Assembly: GCF_001562415.1 (NCBI RefSeq)
Contig: NZ_LOEE01000021.1
Span: 48,351 to 112,350 of the forward strand
Length of the DNA stretch: 64,000 nt
Direction of reading: 5' to 3'
Origin: Thermotalea metallivorans
Lineage (GTDB): Bacteria > Bacillota > Clostridia > Peptostreptococcales > Thermotaleaceae
Below, piece by piece: positions 53,607-61,441 of the stretch; the stretch's first letter is position 1; each line of letters opens with the position of its first letter. The notes under the pieces are model-generated. The model was given only the letters and a program-made list of their open reading frames with translations. It made no database searches and was not told the origin of the DNA. Made by a program: the position numbers and the translations under genes.

Positions 53607-53783
53607 GTGATATATGGATATTTTATAGTGATCGGGTTAGTGATATTTTTGTGTGCCTATGGTCTCGGACGCAGAATCGGCATCAAAGAAGGCTTTGCGA
53701 AGGGAATTCATTATGCTCCCATCGCTTTTAGGGAAGAAGCATACAAAACCAACCGCTGCCCTGTATGCAATAAGTTCAATTGA
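53607..53783 (+). CDS. Small membrane protein with C-terminal CxxC
   Basis: About 58 residues from a GTG behind AAGGGGGG at 53592-53598. One helix (about 4-22, GYFIVIGLVIFLCAYGLGRRIG), a basic-glycine stretch, then a tail ending TNRCPVCNKFN with a single CxxC. It is placed between the UbiA-like gene and ynbB and may belong to the same transcript. No family recognised. Confidence 0.55.
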   Translation: MIYGYFIVIGLVIFLCAYGLGRRIGIKEGFAKGIHYAPIAFREEAYKTNRCPVCNKFN

Positions 53784-53838
53784 TAATCCCATGGTAATAT
53801 GTTAAAATACAAAAGAATGAAAATTGGAAGGTGATCAT

Positions 53839-55143
53839 ATGCTCAATCATACAAAAGACTTGCTGAAAAATACCTTTGCAATACAAGATAAAATTATTCA
53901 AATTGGCCTGGAAACGGAGGAAGAGATCCGAAAGGAATTGAAACGGGTTGAAGATATTCGAGAATACAATCAATATAAGGTGCTTTCTGCCATGCAGGAA
54001 TGCAGGGTGAGCGATATGCATTTTCATTGGCATACCGGCTATGGTTATAACGATCCCGGTAGGGAAGCCGTGGAACGGGTATATGCGAAATTATTTAAAA
54101 CGGAAGATGCCATTGTACGTCCCACCATCGTTTCAGGAACCCATGCCCTTACCTTATGCTTAACGGGTATATTAAGGCCGGGAGATGAATTGATTTCTGC
54201 CACGGGAAAACCCTACGACACCCTAGAGGAAGTCATTGGAATCCGCGGGGAAAAAAACAACGGATCCTTAAAAGACTTTGGCATCACATATAAGCAAATT
54301 GATTTCACAGAGAACGGGGACGTGGACTTGATCCGGTTGAAAAACGCCATTACAGCCAAAACGAAAATGGTATTTATTCAAAGATCCACAGGATACAGTT
54401 GGAGAAAGGCTTTAGCCATTGGTCACATCAAAGAAATCGTGGACACCGTGAAATCCGTCAACCCATCCATTGTTTGCATGGTAGATAACTGTTATGGAGA
54501 ATTTTTAGAAATGTTGGAACCTACAGAGGTAGGTGCAGATATCATGGCCGGTTCCCTGATCAAAAATCCGGGCGGGGGGCTTGCACTCACAGGGGGTTAC
54601 ATCGTAGGAAAAGAAGAACTGATACGGCTTGTTTCTTATCGTTTGACTTCTCCCGGCGTGGGGAAAGAAGTGGGATTAACCTTCGGCATGACAAGGAGTA
54701 TGCTGCAAGGACTGTTCATGGCACCCCATGTGGTAGGTGAAGCAATTAAAGGAGCTATTTTTTGCGCTAGGCTCTTTGAAAAATTAGGTTATGAGGTTTC
54801 TCCAAAATATAACGATATCAGAAGTGATATCATTCAATCAATTAAATTAGGAGATGCCGCATCGGTCATTGCATTTTGTCAGGGAATACAGGCCGCAGCT
54901 CCTGTAGATTCCTTTGTAAAGCCGGAGCCTTGGGACATGCCCGGATATGATTGCCCCGTAATTATGGCAGCAGGTGCTTTTGTACAAGGATCATCCATTG
55001 AATTGAGCGCCGATGCTCCCATAAAAGCACCCTATATCGTATATTACCAGGGAGGGCTAACCTACGAACATGCCAAAATTGGCGCTTTAAAGGCCTTGCA
55101 GTTCCTAGCAGCTGCCAATTGCATAGGATTCGATACAGTTTAA
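53839..55143 (+). CDS. PLP-dependent YnbB-type protein (methionine gamma-lyase / aluminium-resistance family)
   Basis: 434 residues of the YnbB family, a PLP enzyme related to cystathionine lyases. The cofactor Lys lies in GSLIKNPGGGLALTGGYIVG; MVDNCYGEFLE holds the PLP-contacting Asp, and the N-terminal HWHTGYGYNDPGREAVERVYAK is a family marker. Often misnamed aluminium-resistance protein. The gene follows spoVK in clostridia and bacilli. ATG 53839 has GAAGGTGA before it. Confidence 0.85.
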   Translation: MLNHTKDLLKNTFAIQDKIIQIGLETEEEIRKELKRVEDIREYNQYKVLSAMQECRVSDMHFHWHTGYGYNDPGREAVERVYAKLFKTEDAIVRPTIVSGTHALTLCLTGILRPGDELISATGKPYDTLEEVIGIRGEKNNGSLKDFGITYKQIDFTENGDVDLIRLKNAITAKTKMVFIQRSTGYSWRKALAIGHIKEIVDTVKSVNPSIVCMVDNCYGEFLEMLEPTEVGADIMAGSLIKNPGGGLALTGGYIVGKEELIRLVSYRLTSPGVGKEVGLTFGMTRSMLQGLFMAPHVVGEAIKGAIFCARLFEKLGYEVSPKYNDIRSDIIQSIKLGDAASVIAFCQGIQAAAPVDSFVKPEPWDMPGYDCPVIMAAGAFVQGSSIELSADAPIKAPYIVYYQGGLTYEHAKIGALKALQFLAAANCIGFDTV

Positions 55144-55217
55144 AATAAAGACTTCACCATCATATGGGATATTGCCATAAAAGTTAACATAATAATATTA
55201 CGTTAACAAAATTATAG

Positions 55218-55252
55218 AAAAAGTACCTGAACATGAAATCAGGTACTTTTTT
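55218..55252. terminator. Bidirectional terminator between ynbB and lexA
   Basis: AAAAAGTACCTGA and TCAGGTACTTTTT form a 13-bp stem over an 8-base loop, with A and T runs on both sides; the genes converge on it. Confidence 0.88.
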
Positions 55253-55270
55253 GACTCCCCATAAATTTAA

Positions 55271-55888
55271 TTATAGCTTCCGAAAGACACCTTTCACCGA
55301 TCCCAAGATTTTCACATGAGATACCAGAATAGGATTCATATGAGAATTTTCCGGCTGCAGGCGAATGTGGTCCTTTTCTTTATAAAATCTCTTCACCGTA
55401 GCTTCATCTTCAATCAACGCAACCACAATTTCTCCATTTTTAGCAGTTTCCTGTTGCTTGACAAGGACATAATCTCCGTCGAGGATACCGGCTTCGACCA
55501 TACTTTCTCCCTTTATTTTCAACATAAAATAATTGCTGTTATCTACAAAATCTATGGGTACAGGAAAAGTATCCTCAATGTTTTCTACAGCCAAAATAGG
55601 CTGGCCGGCGGTAACCTTTCCTACAATAGGGATTTCCACAATTTCTTTTTTGCTAATCAAGTTGCTGCCATCACTATCCAAAAGCTCAATGGCCCTTGGC
55701 TTCGTCGGATCCCTTCGAATGTATCCGTTTTTTTCCAGCTTCGCCAGATGCCCGTGTACCGTCGATGTTGATTTTAAACCTACGGCTTCGCAGATTTCTC
55801 TGACAGAAGGGGGATAGCCTTTTGTATATACCTCGCGTTTTATATAATCAAGTATTTTTTGCTGTTGTTCTGTTATATCATAAACCAT
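55271..55888 (-). CDS. lexA: SOS repressor LexA
   Basis: Represses the DNA-damage regulon and cleaves itself when RecA is active. The 205 residues have the N-terminal winged helix (about 1-65), the cleavage site Ala94-Gly95 in VTAGQPI, and the Ser129/Lys166 dyad in KGESMVEAG and EATVKRF. ATG 55888 follows GAGGTG. The divergent yneA and three LexA boxes lie upstream. Confidence 0.97.
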   Translation of the reverse strand: MVYDITEQQQKILDYIKREVYTKGYPPSVREICEAVGLKSTSTVHGHLAKLEKNGYIRRDPTKPRAIELLDSDGSNLISKKEIVEIPIVGKVTAGQPILAVENIEDTFPVPIDFVDNSNYFMLKIKGESMVEAGILDGDYVLVKQQETAKNGEIVVALIEDEATVKRFYKEKDHIRLQPENSHMNPILVSHVKILGSVKGVFRKL

Positions 55889-55941
55889 GGATAGCACCTC
55901 ACTGCGTTTTTTTTCATTATAACATAGTTTTTGAAAAATAT

Positions 55942-55955
55942 CAAACATTTGTTCG
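55942..55955. promoter_or_regulatory. LexA box 1 (lexA side)
   Basis: CAAACATTTGTTCG; its complement CGAACAAATGTTTG is a perfect match to the Gram-positive SOS box CGAACRNRYGTTYG. Confidence 0.85.
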
Positions 55956-55980
55956 TTATTTTTCAAAAAAGTGTTTACTT

Positions 55981-55994
55981 TGAACATCTGTTCT
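55981..55994. promoter_or_regulatory. LexA box 2
   Basis: The perfect 12-bp palindrome-like GAACATCTGTTC with flanking T's, matching the SOS consensus core. Confidence 0.82.
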
Positions 55995-56009
55995 GCTAAA
56001 ATAAGAATA

Positions 56010-56023
56010 AGAACATTTGTTTG
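56010..56023. promoter_or_regulatory. LexA box 3 (yneA side)
   Basis: AGAACATTTGTTTG, two mismatches from the SOS consensus, ending 13 bases before the yneA start codon. Confidence 0.7.
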
Positions 56024-56036
56024 GGAGGTTGTGAAA

Positions 56037-56342
56037 ATGAAAAAGTCCAAGCTTTATATTGCTGATAAAGGGAGATTTGCATTATTTATGATTGTTATGA
56101 CGATAATTTTTACCTCAAGCATGAATCTTGTTTTCCGAACGGATATTGCAGAAGGAGCAGTGGAGCCGCAATATGATGAAATATGTATTAAACCGGGTGA
56201 TACTCTTTGGGCCTTAGCGAAAAAATATACGCCTAATCACAAGGATGTACGGGAAACGATCTATGAAATTACTCAAATCAACAACCTGAAAACATCGGAT
56301 ATTTTTCCTAATCAAGTCATAAAAATACCCATACATGAATGA
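56037..56342 (+). CDS. yneA: YneA-like SOS cell-division suppressor (LysM protein)
   Basis: 101 residues: one N-terminal membrane helix (about 13-35) and a LysM domain (about 50-98, [16 protein letters not shown]...NQVIKIPI) for peptidoglycan binding. In Bacillus, YneA delays division after DNA damage and is divergent from lexA. The same layout and the LexA boxes here support SOS control. ATG 56037 follows GGGAGG. Confidence 0.88.
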   Translation: MKKSKLYIADKGRFALFMIVMTIIFTSSMNLVFRTDIAEGAVEPQYDEICIKPGDTLWALAKKYTPNHKDVRETIYEITQINNLKTSDIFPNQVIKIPIHE

Positions 56343-56364
56343 CCCTTTTTACTTACATATCGAT

Positions 56365-57498
56365 CTATTTATTTTTATCGTATTCCTCCAACCATTCAAA
56401 GTTATTTACAATTTCCCTTTTCACATTCTTCTTATGGGCAGCATACAATTGTGTTGTGGTTACATTGTCATGATCTAAGAGATTTTGTACATCATAAATT
56501 GAAAAACCATACTGTATTAAAGAAGTAGCTGCCGTTGCCCTCAGCTTATGGGGGCTATAGCCATTTTCCTTTGTAGTGCCCAGTGCAATGGAAGTATATT
56601 TTTTCACCAGCTCCCGGATGGCTTTTTCAGTCATCCTTGTCTTTTGTAAGGAAAGGAAAAGGGCATCCTTATGTTCCTCGGGAATCAAGTCCTCGGAAGG
56701 TCGTTCTTTTTCAATATAATCCTGAATGACTTTTTCAACGGATTTGTTTAAAGGCATACTGACTTCCTTCCCCCGTTTACGGTATATCTTGAAATCACCC
56801 CTGCCAAAGTTGAATGAACTTACATTTAGCTGCTGCAATTCTTTCAGCCTTAAACCATAGGTAACAAATAACATCAATATGGCCTTATCCCTTAATTTCG
56901 TCTTTTCCCAGTAGGCCAATTCTTTTTCTGTGAGACCATCACCATTTTCAACGGCATCCAACATTCTTGCCACCTCGTCAATTTCCAAACGTTTTATGGC
57001 ATCGGGCTGAGGCTTGGGAAGCCTTATGGGATTAAAACCGTCGGTGATATTCTCCTGAATTAATTCATCCCTGTATAAAAATTTGAATAAAACAGCCAGG
57101 GAAGATTTTTTTCGAGCCAAAGATCTGTTGTGATTTTCCATTATAGTAACGGCATTTTCCTTCTCCACGGTATAGCGAGTACAATATTCGCCTAAAAAAC
57201 GGTTTACGTCCCGGGCTTTTATCCGGTTAAATTCCTCCAAGGTAATCTCTTTCACCACTTCGGCCTTTGTAATTATTTTTTCGTTTACAAGGTACTTGCA
57301 AAAGAAATAAATATCTTGCAAATAGGCAAGTCTTGTTGTCAGGGCTACACCAGATTTCAAATATAAAAAGAAGTCCTTCATAAAATCAGGCAAAGCATTT
57401 TCCAGTTCTATGCAGCTTTCTATGATTTCGTTTTCCTTTTGTACAATATTGTCGGGTCTGTCGGATTTATTATGTATCCTGATCATTTTTTTAGCCAT
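56365..57498 (-). CDS. Tyrosine recombinase / integrase family protein
   Basis: About 378 residues, XerC-like. The core-binding SAM-like domain spans about 40-180. The catalytic Arg lies in TYGLRLKELQQL, Lys in RKRGKEVSMPL, the HKLRATAATSLIQ box holds His and Arg, and LLDHDNVTTTQLYAAHKK holds the last His and nucleophile Tyr. ATG 57498 has GGGAGTGAT; an open frame continues to 57633 and a longer protein of 422 residues is possible. It lies at the border of the AT-rich region, but members of this family near lexA are common in clostridia, so it may be housekeeping. Confidence 0.82.
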   Translation of the reverse strand: MAKKMIRIHNKSDRPDNIVQKENEIIESCIELENALPDFMKDFFLYLKSGVALTTRLAYLQDIYFFCKYLVNEKIITKAEVVKEITLEEFNRIKARDVNRFLGEYCTRYTVEKENAVTIMENHNRSLARKKSSLAVLFKFLYRDELIQENITDGFNPIRLPKPQPDAIKRLEIDEVARMLDAVENGDGLTEKELAYWEKTKLRDKAILMLFVTYGLRLKELQQLNVSSFNFGRGDFKIYRKRGKEVSMPLNKSVEKVIQDYIEKERPSEDLIPEEHKDALFLSLQKTRMTEKAIRELVKKYTSIALGTTKENGYSPHKLRATAATSLIQYGFSIYDVQNLLDHDNVTTTQLYAAHKKNVKREIVNNFEWLEEYDKNK

Positions 57499-57635
57499 CA
57501 TATCACTCCCAATATCAACATGGTGATGAAGCATAAAAGATATCTTTTCAAGCAAAAGTATACTTTGAATTTTCTCCTCTGTCAAATTTGCCTTAATCAA
57601 CAAATTGATCATCTGTGATGAAAATAAAAACATAT

Positions 57636-57839
57636 ATGCATCCCATGGTGCACCATGAACATCTTATAAAAATAATTCAGGATTGTGAGACTACTTGTGA
57701 ACACATGACTACCCATTTAAAACATAGACAATTAGCGTTTATAAATCTTATTTTAGAATATGTTAGGGTTCACGCACCCTACTTTGCATTGTATAATCAA
57801 ATTATAAAATTTGGAATAAGTGTTGACAACTCCCAATAA
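57636..57839 (+). pseudogene. Possible remnant of a four-helix-bundle copper-binding protein
   Basis: The first 30 or so codons encode HEHLIKIIQDCETTCEHMT, close to the start of Cys-rich four-helix-bundle proteins of the Csp/DUF326 kind as I remember them. After that the similarity and the further CxxxC repeats vanish, and the frame ends at 67 residues. No clear ribosome site precedes it. I read it as a gene broken by mutation or recombination at the edge of the AT-rich region. Confidence 0.4.
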
Positions 57840-57849
57840 AATATATAAT
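57823..57849 (+). promoter_or_regulatory. Candidate promoter of the peptide cluster leader
   Basis: TTGACA (57823-57828) and TATAAT (57844-57849) are both perfect, but the spacer is only 15 bases. It would give an approximately 420-base leader before the peptide gene. Confidence 0.4.
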
Positions 57850-58021
57850 ATGTAATTGTGTATTAAAAAATATTATTTTATATTTTTATTATGTCATAAT
57901 ACAATAAAAATATTTTAAATTATTATCTGAAAAATATATATGTATGATTTACTTTTATTCAACGCTACATATGATACCCAGACATATTCCAAAATCTCTG
58001 TCCCAATACAAGTAGTAAGAT

Positions 58022-58113
58022 CTGCCGGGATGAATTGCAGTACATTGAGGAAAACCTTTAAGGTTTAAGGCTGAAAGCCTTGAAATAAAAGGGGTTGCAA
58101 ATTTTGTAACTGC
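58022..58113 (+). other. Structured leader region upstream of the RiPP precursor gene
   Basis: Three compact inverted repeats follow each other: AAACCTT-T-AAGGTTT (58052-58066), AAGGCT-GAA-AGCCTT (58067-58081) and GTTGCAAA-T-TTTGTAAC (58094-58110). GCAGT at 58037-58041 can pair either with CTGC at 58022-58025 or with ACTGC at 58109-58113. The second choice would enclose the first two hairpins. I do not recognise a known riboswitch. The region 57850-58284 otherwise holds only very short open frames. Confidence 0.5.
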
Positions 58114-58145
58114 TTAATAGTAACATATGAAAGGAGGGTAATGAT

Positions 58146-58169
58146 ATGTTCATAAGGGGTACAGGGTAA
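58146..58169 (+). other. Seven-codon mini-frame with strong ribosome site
   Basis: ATG at 58146 follows AAAGGAGGGTAATGAT and encodes MFIRGTG before TAA. Its strong site and place in the leader suggest a possible leader peptide, but a chance frame is equally likely. Confidence 0.25.
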
Positions 58170-58284
58170 TAAATTATCACAAGGAGTTTGGGATCAATTG
58201 TGTTTAATTTAAAAAACTAGGGGGAATGAAATTCAAATATCATAAACTTAACAAAACTCTATAATTAATAAGGAGATGGAAATT

Positions 58285-58362
58285 ATGAATCTAAAAGTTA
58301 AAAAGGTGGTTATTACTTCATCAGCATTAGCAAATCATATTTCAAAATCACATGGCCATTAA
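58285..58362 (+). CDS. RiPP precursor peptide (25 residues, C-terminal His-Gly-His)
   Basis: A tiny gene with AAGGAGATGG at 58270-58279 and ATG at 58285. The first half is basic and hydrophobic (MNLKVKKVVITSSAL), the second polar with three His (ANHISKSHGH). It has no Cys, Trp, Tyr or Phe, so thioether (sactionine) or Trp-type crosslinks are excluded. Two radical SAM genes follow after a hairpin, and the order precursor, modifying enzymes, PqqD-like protein and transporter is the form of a modified-peptide cluster. The size is near the lower limit for such precursors; the core is presumably the C-terminal 8-14 residues. Confidence 0.72.
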   Translation: MNLKVKKVVITSSALANHISKSHGH

Positions 58363-58369
58363 ATTGATA

Positions 58370-58399
58370 AGAGAGGTAACCTTTTGGCGTTACCTCTCT
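58370..58399 (+). terminator. Hairpin between precursor and first radical SAM gene
   Basis: AGAGAGGTAAC (58370-58380) and GTTACCTCTCT (58389-58399) form an 11-bp perfect stem, but AGCTTATTC instead of a T run follows. It is placed to cut or stabilise the message, or partly terminate it, so that precursor exceeds enzyme. Confidence 0.75.
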
Positions 58400-58435
58400 A
58401 GCTTATTCATATTATGCAGGAGGCTATAAATTAAT

Positions 58436-59533
58436 ATGATAAAGAGTCTACATAATGATGAAAGAAAATGGTATAACATATTTAACTCATATTATAATTT
58501 AAAAATAAGAGAGTTGTATAAAAAGGAAATAAAGTATCCTTTTAATCCAATATATGTTGGTTTGAAAATAACTGAGAAATGTAATCAACGTTGTAAACAC
58601 TGCTGGTCAGGGAAGTCATCGTTTGAACCATCATATGAGCAAATAGAAAAAGCTATACAAAAGATTAAGAGTTTTGATATTTATCATTTTACAATAACTG
58701 GTGGGGAACCTTTCTTAAGAGAAGATTGTTTTGATATTATTGAACTAGCTAAGAGAAATTTCCCGGTTGTTGAGGTTTTTACTAATGCAGAGTTATTAAC
58801 AAGTAAGGACATCGATAAATTGTCTTTAATACTAGGGAAAGATGATTTTCTTCAAGTTAGCTTAGATGGTTTAGAGCAAACATATAAAGCCCAAAGGGGT
58901 GTTGATGGCTATGAGAAGGTTATAAAAAATGTAGAATTGCTAATTAAGAAAGGGATTAATGTAAGAGTTCACATGACTGTTAGCAAGTATAATGAGTCAG
59001 ATATTTTTCCAGTATATAAAAAATGTTTATTATTAGACTGTCATACATTTTCTATCACATTTGTATACCCTCTTCGCAAAGGTTGTATTATAAGAGATGA
59101 AACTTCATTTGATATATATGAACAATCAATAAAAAATATTAGTAATCATCATAATGCAGGAAATTACAAAATGTTTATTAGACCATTTGTTCCAATTGAG
59201 ATACAGAGTAAATATGCTAGGTATAAAGTTAACAAAGATTTTATATTTTTTAATGAAAATATTTTGCATTGGGTTATTGATGCAAACGGAGAAATTTATA
59301 ATTTTATGGATCATATCAAACACAAAGATTTAAGGATTGGAAATATATATAATGATGATATAGAAACTATAAAAAAAACAAATTTAAATGTCCAAAGGAA
59401 GATTTTATTTAGAAATTTGAATAATGAAAAATGTTCTAAATGTAGTTTACTAGATAGTTGTCATGGGGGAAACTATATTGATAACTATCCTGACATGAAT
59501 AAACCAGACAGGAGGTGTAAAGCAGATGTATAA
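58436..59533 (+). CDS. Radical SAM peptide-modifying enzyme with reduced SPASM domain
   Basis: 365 residues. The radical SAM triad is C49, C53, C56 in KCNQRCKHC, followed by ITGGEPFLRED and a TIM-barrel core. At the C-terminus only four Cys remain, C333, C336, C342 and C361 (CSKCSLLDSC then RRC). In anSME-type SPASM domains these positions bind auxiliary cluster II, and all four ligands of cluster I are missing (the CX12GX4C pair is absent, and the fourth Cys of CX2CX5CX3C is Asn346). SD is GCAGGAGG, 12 bases before the ATG. It overlaps the second radical SAM gene by 8 bases. Confidence 0.85.
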   Translation: MIKSLHNDERKWYNIFNSYYNLKIRELYKKEIKYPFNPIYVGLKITEKCNQRCKHCWSGKSSFEPSYEQIEKAIQKIKSFDIYHFTITGGEPFLREDCFDIIELAKRNFPVVEVFTNAELLTSKDIDKLSLILGKDDFLQVSLDGLEQTYKAQRGVDGYEKVIKNVELLIKKGINVRVHMTVSKYNESDIFPVYKKCLLLDCHTFSITFVYPLRKGCIIRDETSFDIYEQSIKNISNHHNAGNYKMFIRPFVPIEIQSKYARYKVNKDFIFFNENILHWVIDANGEIYNFMDHIKHKDLRIGNIYNDDIETIKKTNLNVQRKILFRNLNNEKCSKCSLLDSCHGGNYIDNYPDMNKPDRRCKADV

Positions 59534-60641
59534 TGGTATATATGAAAAACAAAAGTATTTAAATAATATTGATAATTATATGAACGAGTGCAGAAAGAAA
59601 CAACCATTTGATATAAATTATTATATATATAATCGTTTGAAAGAAGAAAAAAAAATCGAAAAAACTATATTACCATTAAAGATAGGATTGAAAATCACCA
59701 ATTATTGTTATTTTAATTGTTCTTATTGCTTTTCAAAAAAAGGTAAAAACTACATGACATTAGAAACAGTTCAAAATGTTATAAATAATTTGGAACAATA
59801 TCCATATATTATATATTTAACGGGAGGAGAACCTTTTTTAAATCCTCAAGTATTTGATATGATTGATTATTTGTATGATAAAAATATACTAATAAAAATA
59901 CATACATCTGGTGTAATACAAAATAAAGAATTAATTTCACAATTAACGCATAGAAAAGAGAAGATTGATACTATCCAGATTAGTATAGATTCAATAGTTA
60001 ATTTTGAACAACTTCGTCCATCACATTTTGATAATCCTGTAAAAATTATAAGAAATTTTATAAGTGAGTTTAATAATAGAGAAAAAATTCATGTTAATTG
60101 TGTTTTATCTAAATTGAATATTAATGATGTATATAGTGTTATAGATTTTTGTTATGAAGAAAAAATATCATTTTTAAGATTATCAACTATTTTTACTAAA
60201 GACAATAAATTAAAACTTAAAGATTTAGAAAATGTTTATTATTACTCTAAAATAATTGACTATGCTCGAAAGAAAAATATTATTTTGCTAAGTGATCCTA
60301 TATGCCACCCTTGGTCAGTAAAAATGCTGAATGGTTTACATGATAATAAGCCTCTTTTTTGTCCAGCACAAAAGACAGAATTAGAAATAGATCCAGAAGG
60401 AAATGTTTATCCTTGTCCATTTTTATATGACGATTTACATAAAATGGGCAATGTTAATAATATGTCAATTTCTGAAATTTGGGAAAAAGGTAAAGTTGAA
60501 TTAAATAGCACTATATGGACAAAAAATGATATTTGCAGAGACTGCACTAATTTGGAGAATTGCGGTGGGGGATGTTATGCTAACGCATATTTACATAAAC
60601 AAAATTATGATCCGAGGTGTTGTAAGGTTGAAAAAGAATAG
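59526..60641 (+). CDS. Radical SAM/SPASM peptide-modifying enzyme
   Basis: 371 residues. Triad C61, C65, C68 in YCYFNCSYC, then YLTGGEPFLNP. The C-terminus has the full SPASM set: C279 and C297 as CX12GX4C (CPAQKTELEIDPEG to YPC), C337, C340, C346, C350 as CX2CX5CX3C, and C365 or C366. So two auxiliary 4Fe-4S clusters are expected. It resembles peptide-maturing radical enzymes; the bond formed cannot be deduced. The two enzymes are clearly different proteins, not recent duplicates. Confidence 0.87.
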   Translation: MYNGIYEKQKYLNNIDNYMNECRKKQPFDINYYIYNRLKEEKKIEKTILPLKIGLKITNYCYFNCSYCFSKKGKNYMTLETVQNVINNLEQYPYIIYLTGGEPFLNPQVFDMIDYLYDKNILIKIHTSGVIQNKELISQLTHRKEKIDTIQISIDSIVNFEQLRPSHFDNPVKIIRNFISEFNNREKIHVNCVLSKLNINDVYSVIDFCYEEKISFLRLSTIFTKDNKLKLKDLENVYYYSKIIDYARKKNIILLSDPICHPWSVKMLNGLHDNKPLFCPAQKTELEIDPEGNVYPCPFLYDDLHKMGNVNNMSISEIWEKGKVELNSTIWTKNDICRDCTNLENCGGGCYANAYLHKQNYDPRCCKVEKE

Positions 60642-60725
60642 CAGGGATTGTCTTTTAACTTAAGGGCATAGCGAACAAGCCATCTTGCGGTGGCCTAAAA
60701 ATTGAATATGTAGACAAAATTAAGG

Positions 60726-60990
60726 TTATTCTGTAGCTGACTTAATTCTATAACCTTGGAATCTTGCTAATTGTAGCGCCTGCTCCACAGTAATCTCACG
60801 CGCAGCAAGAAGAACGTCAGATTTCCTATAAAGTTCAGCATTTTTTTAAAGCCATAGGGACTCCTTGCTGAACTGAGAAGTTCCAAAAAATTATAGGGAG
60901 ATACGGCATTGACTGAACGCCTAGAATTTAAACGAAATTGTTTAAACAAAGATAAGGTTACATGCTCGAAGACATACTTATTTGTGCTTG
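60726..60990 (-). pseudogene. Decayed minus-strand open frame inside the peptide cluster
   Basis: One frame reads LFKQFRLNSRRSVNAVSPYN and on to SPYGFKK, and a second frame continues ELYRKSDVLLAAREITVEQ and ends ARFQGYRIKSATE at the stop 60726. The switch occurs at a seven-A run (60841-60849 region), so one inserted or lost A has broken the gene. No start codon can be fixed. The base composition is less AT-rich than the flanking genes. I cannot name the family; a mobile-element protein is the likeliest source. It splits the radical SAM genes from the PqqD-like gene; the rest of 60642-61171 shows an 8-bp inverted repeat TCGCTCAA/TTGAGCGA at 61106-61113 and 61141-61148. Confidence 0.45.
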
Positions 60991-61171
60991 AAAAGGCGGA
61001 CTACACATATATAAATGCAGTCACTCTGTAAACAGAGTAGCCCACTCACCTCCCCGTGGTTTGTAGTATACCGAAATCCCTATGACTAATAATAAAAAAA
61101 TAATCGCTCAAAGCCAACCCTTTTTCATTACGTTTTGTGCCTTGAGCGAAGCGAAAGGAATGATTATATAA

Positions 61172-61441
61172 ATGAAAGAAATTAGCAATAGAGTATTTTA
61201 TAGATTTGAGCCCAATTTAGAAGAAAATGGTTTGTTAATAGTTTTTTTTAGGGATACTGAAGAAATATATGAAATGACAGAGCCTTATTACTTATTTTTA
61301 AAATGTCTTGAGAAAAATATGGATAGAGAAGAACAAGTAATATTTTTTAATAAAAAGTATCCCAATTTACATGTTTCTGAAATTGAAGAAAACTTAATGG
61401 TTATCGAAAAAGATCTTAAGGAGTTAGGGGTTATTGTATGA
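61172..61441 (+). CDS. PqqD-like peptide-recognition protein
   Basis: 89 residues with the pattern of a RiPP recognition element: an N-terminal beta part (NRVFYRFEPNLEENGLLIVF), then helices in EPYYLFLKCLEKNMDREEQ and YPNLHVSEIEENLMVIEKDL, ending KELGVIV. PqqD-type proteins bind the leader of the precursor and deliver it to the radical SAM enzyme. No catalytic residue is expected. Its stop overlaps the ATPase start by 4 bases (ATGA). Confidence 0.75.
   Translation: MKEISNRVFYRFEPNLEENGLLIVFFRDTEEIYEMTEPYYLFLKCLEKNMDREEQVIFFNKKYPNLHVSEIEENLMVIEKDLKELGVIV

Noticed and set aside
58022..58113. Known riboswitch (c-di-GMP, SAM, T-box) in the cluster leader
   Set aside because: I find none of the conserved loop sequences of these classes, so I describe it only as a structured leader.
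58226..58264. 12-codon frame (MKFKYHKLNKTL) as an additional precursor peptide
   Set aside because: The GGGGG stretch lies only one base before the ATG, too close for a ribosome site, and the peptide has no likeness to the better candidate at 58285.
58260..58265. TATAAT right before the precursor ribosome site as promoter
   Set aside because: There is no minus-35 at a suitable distance, and the transcript would start at or after the ribosome site.
60767..60949. Intact 60-residue gene on the minus strand within the peptide cluster
   Set aside because: The frame continues in another phase after a seven-A run, indicating a frameshifted remnant rather than a small gene.
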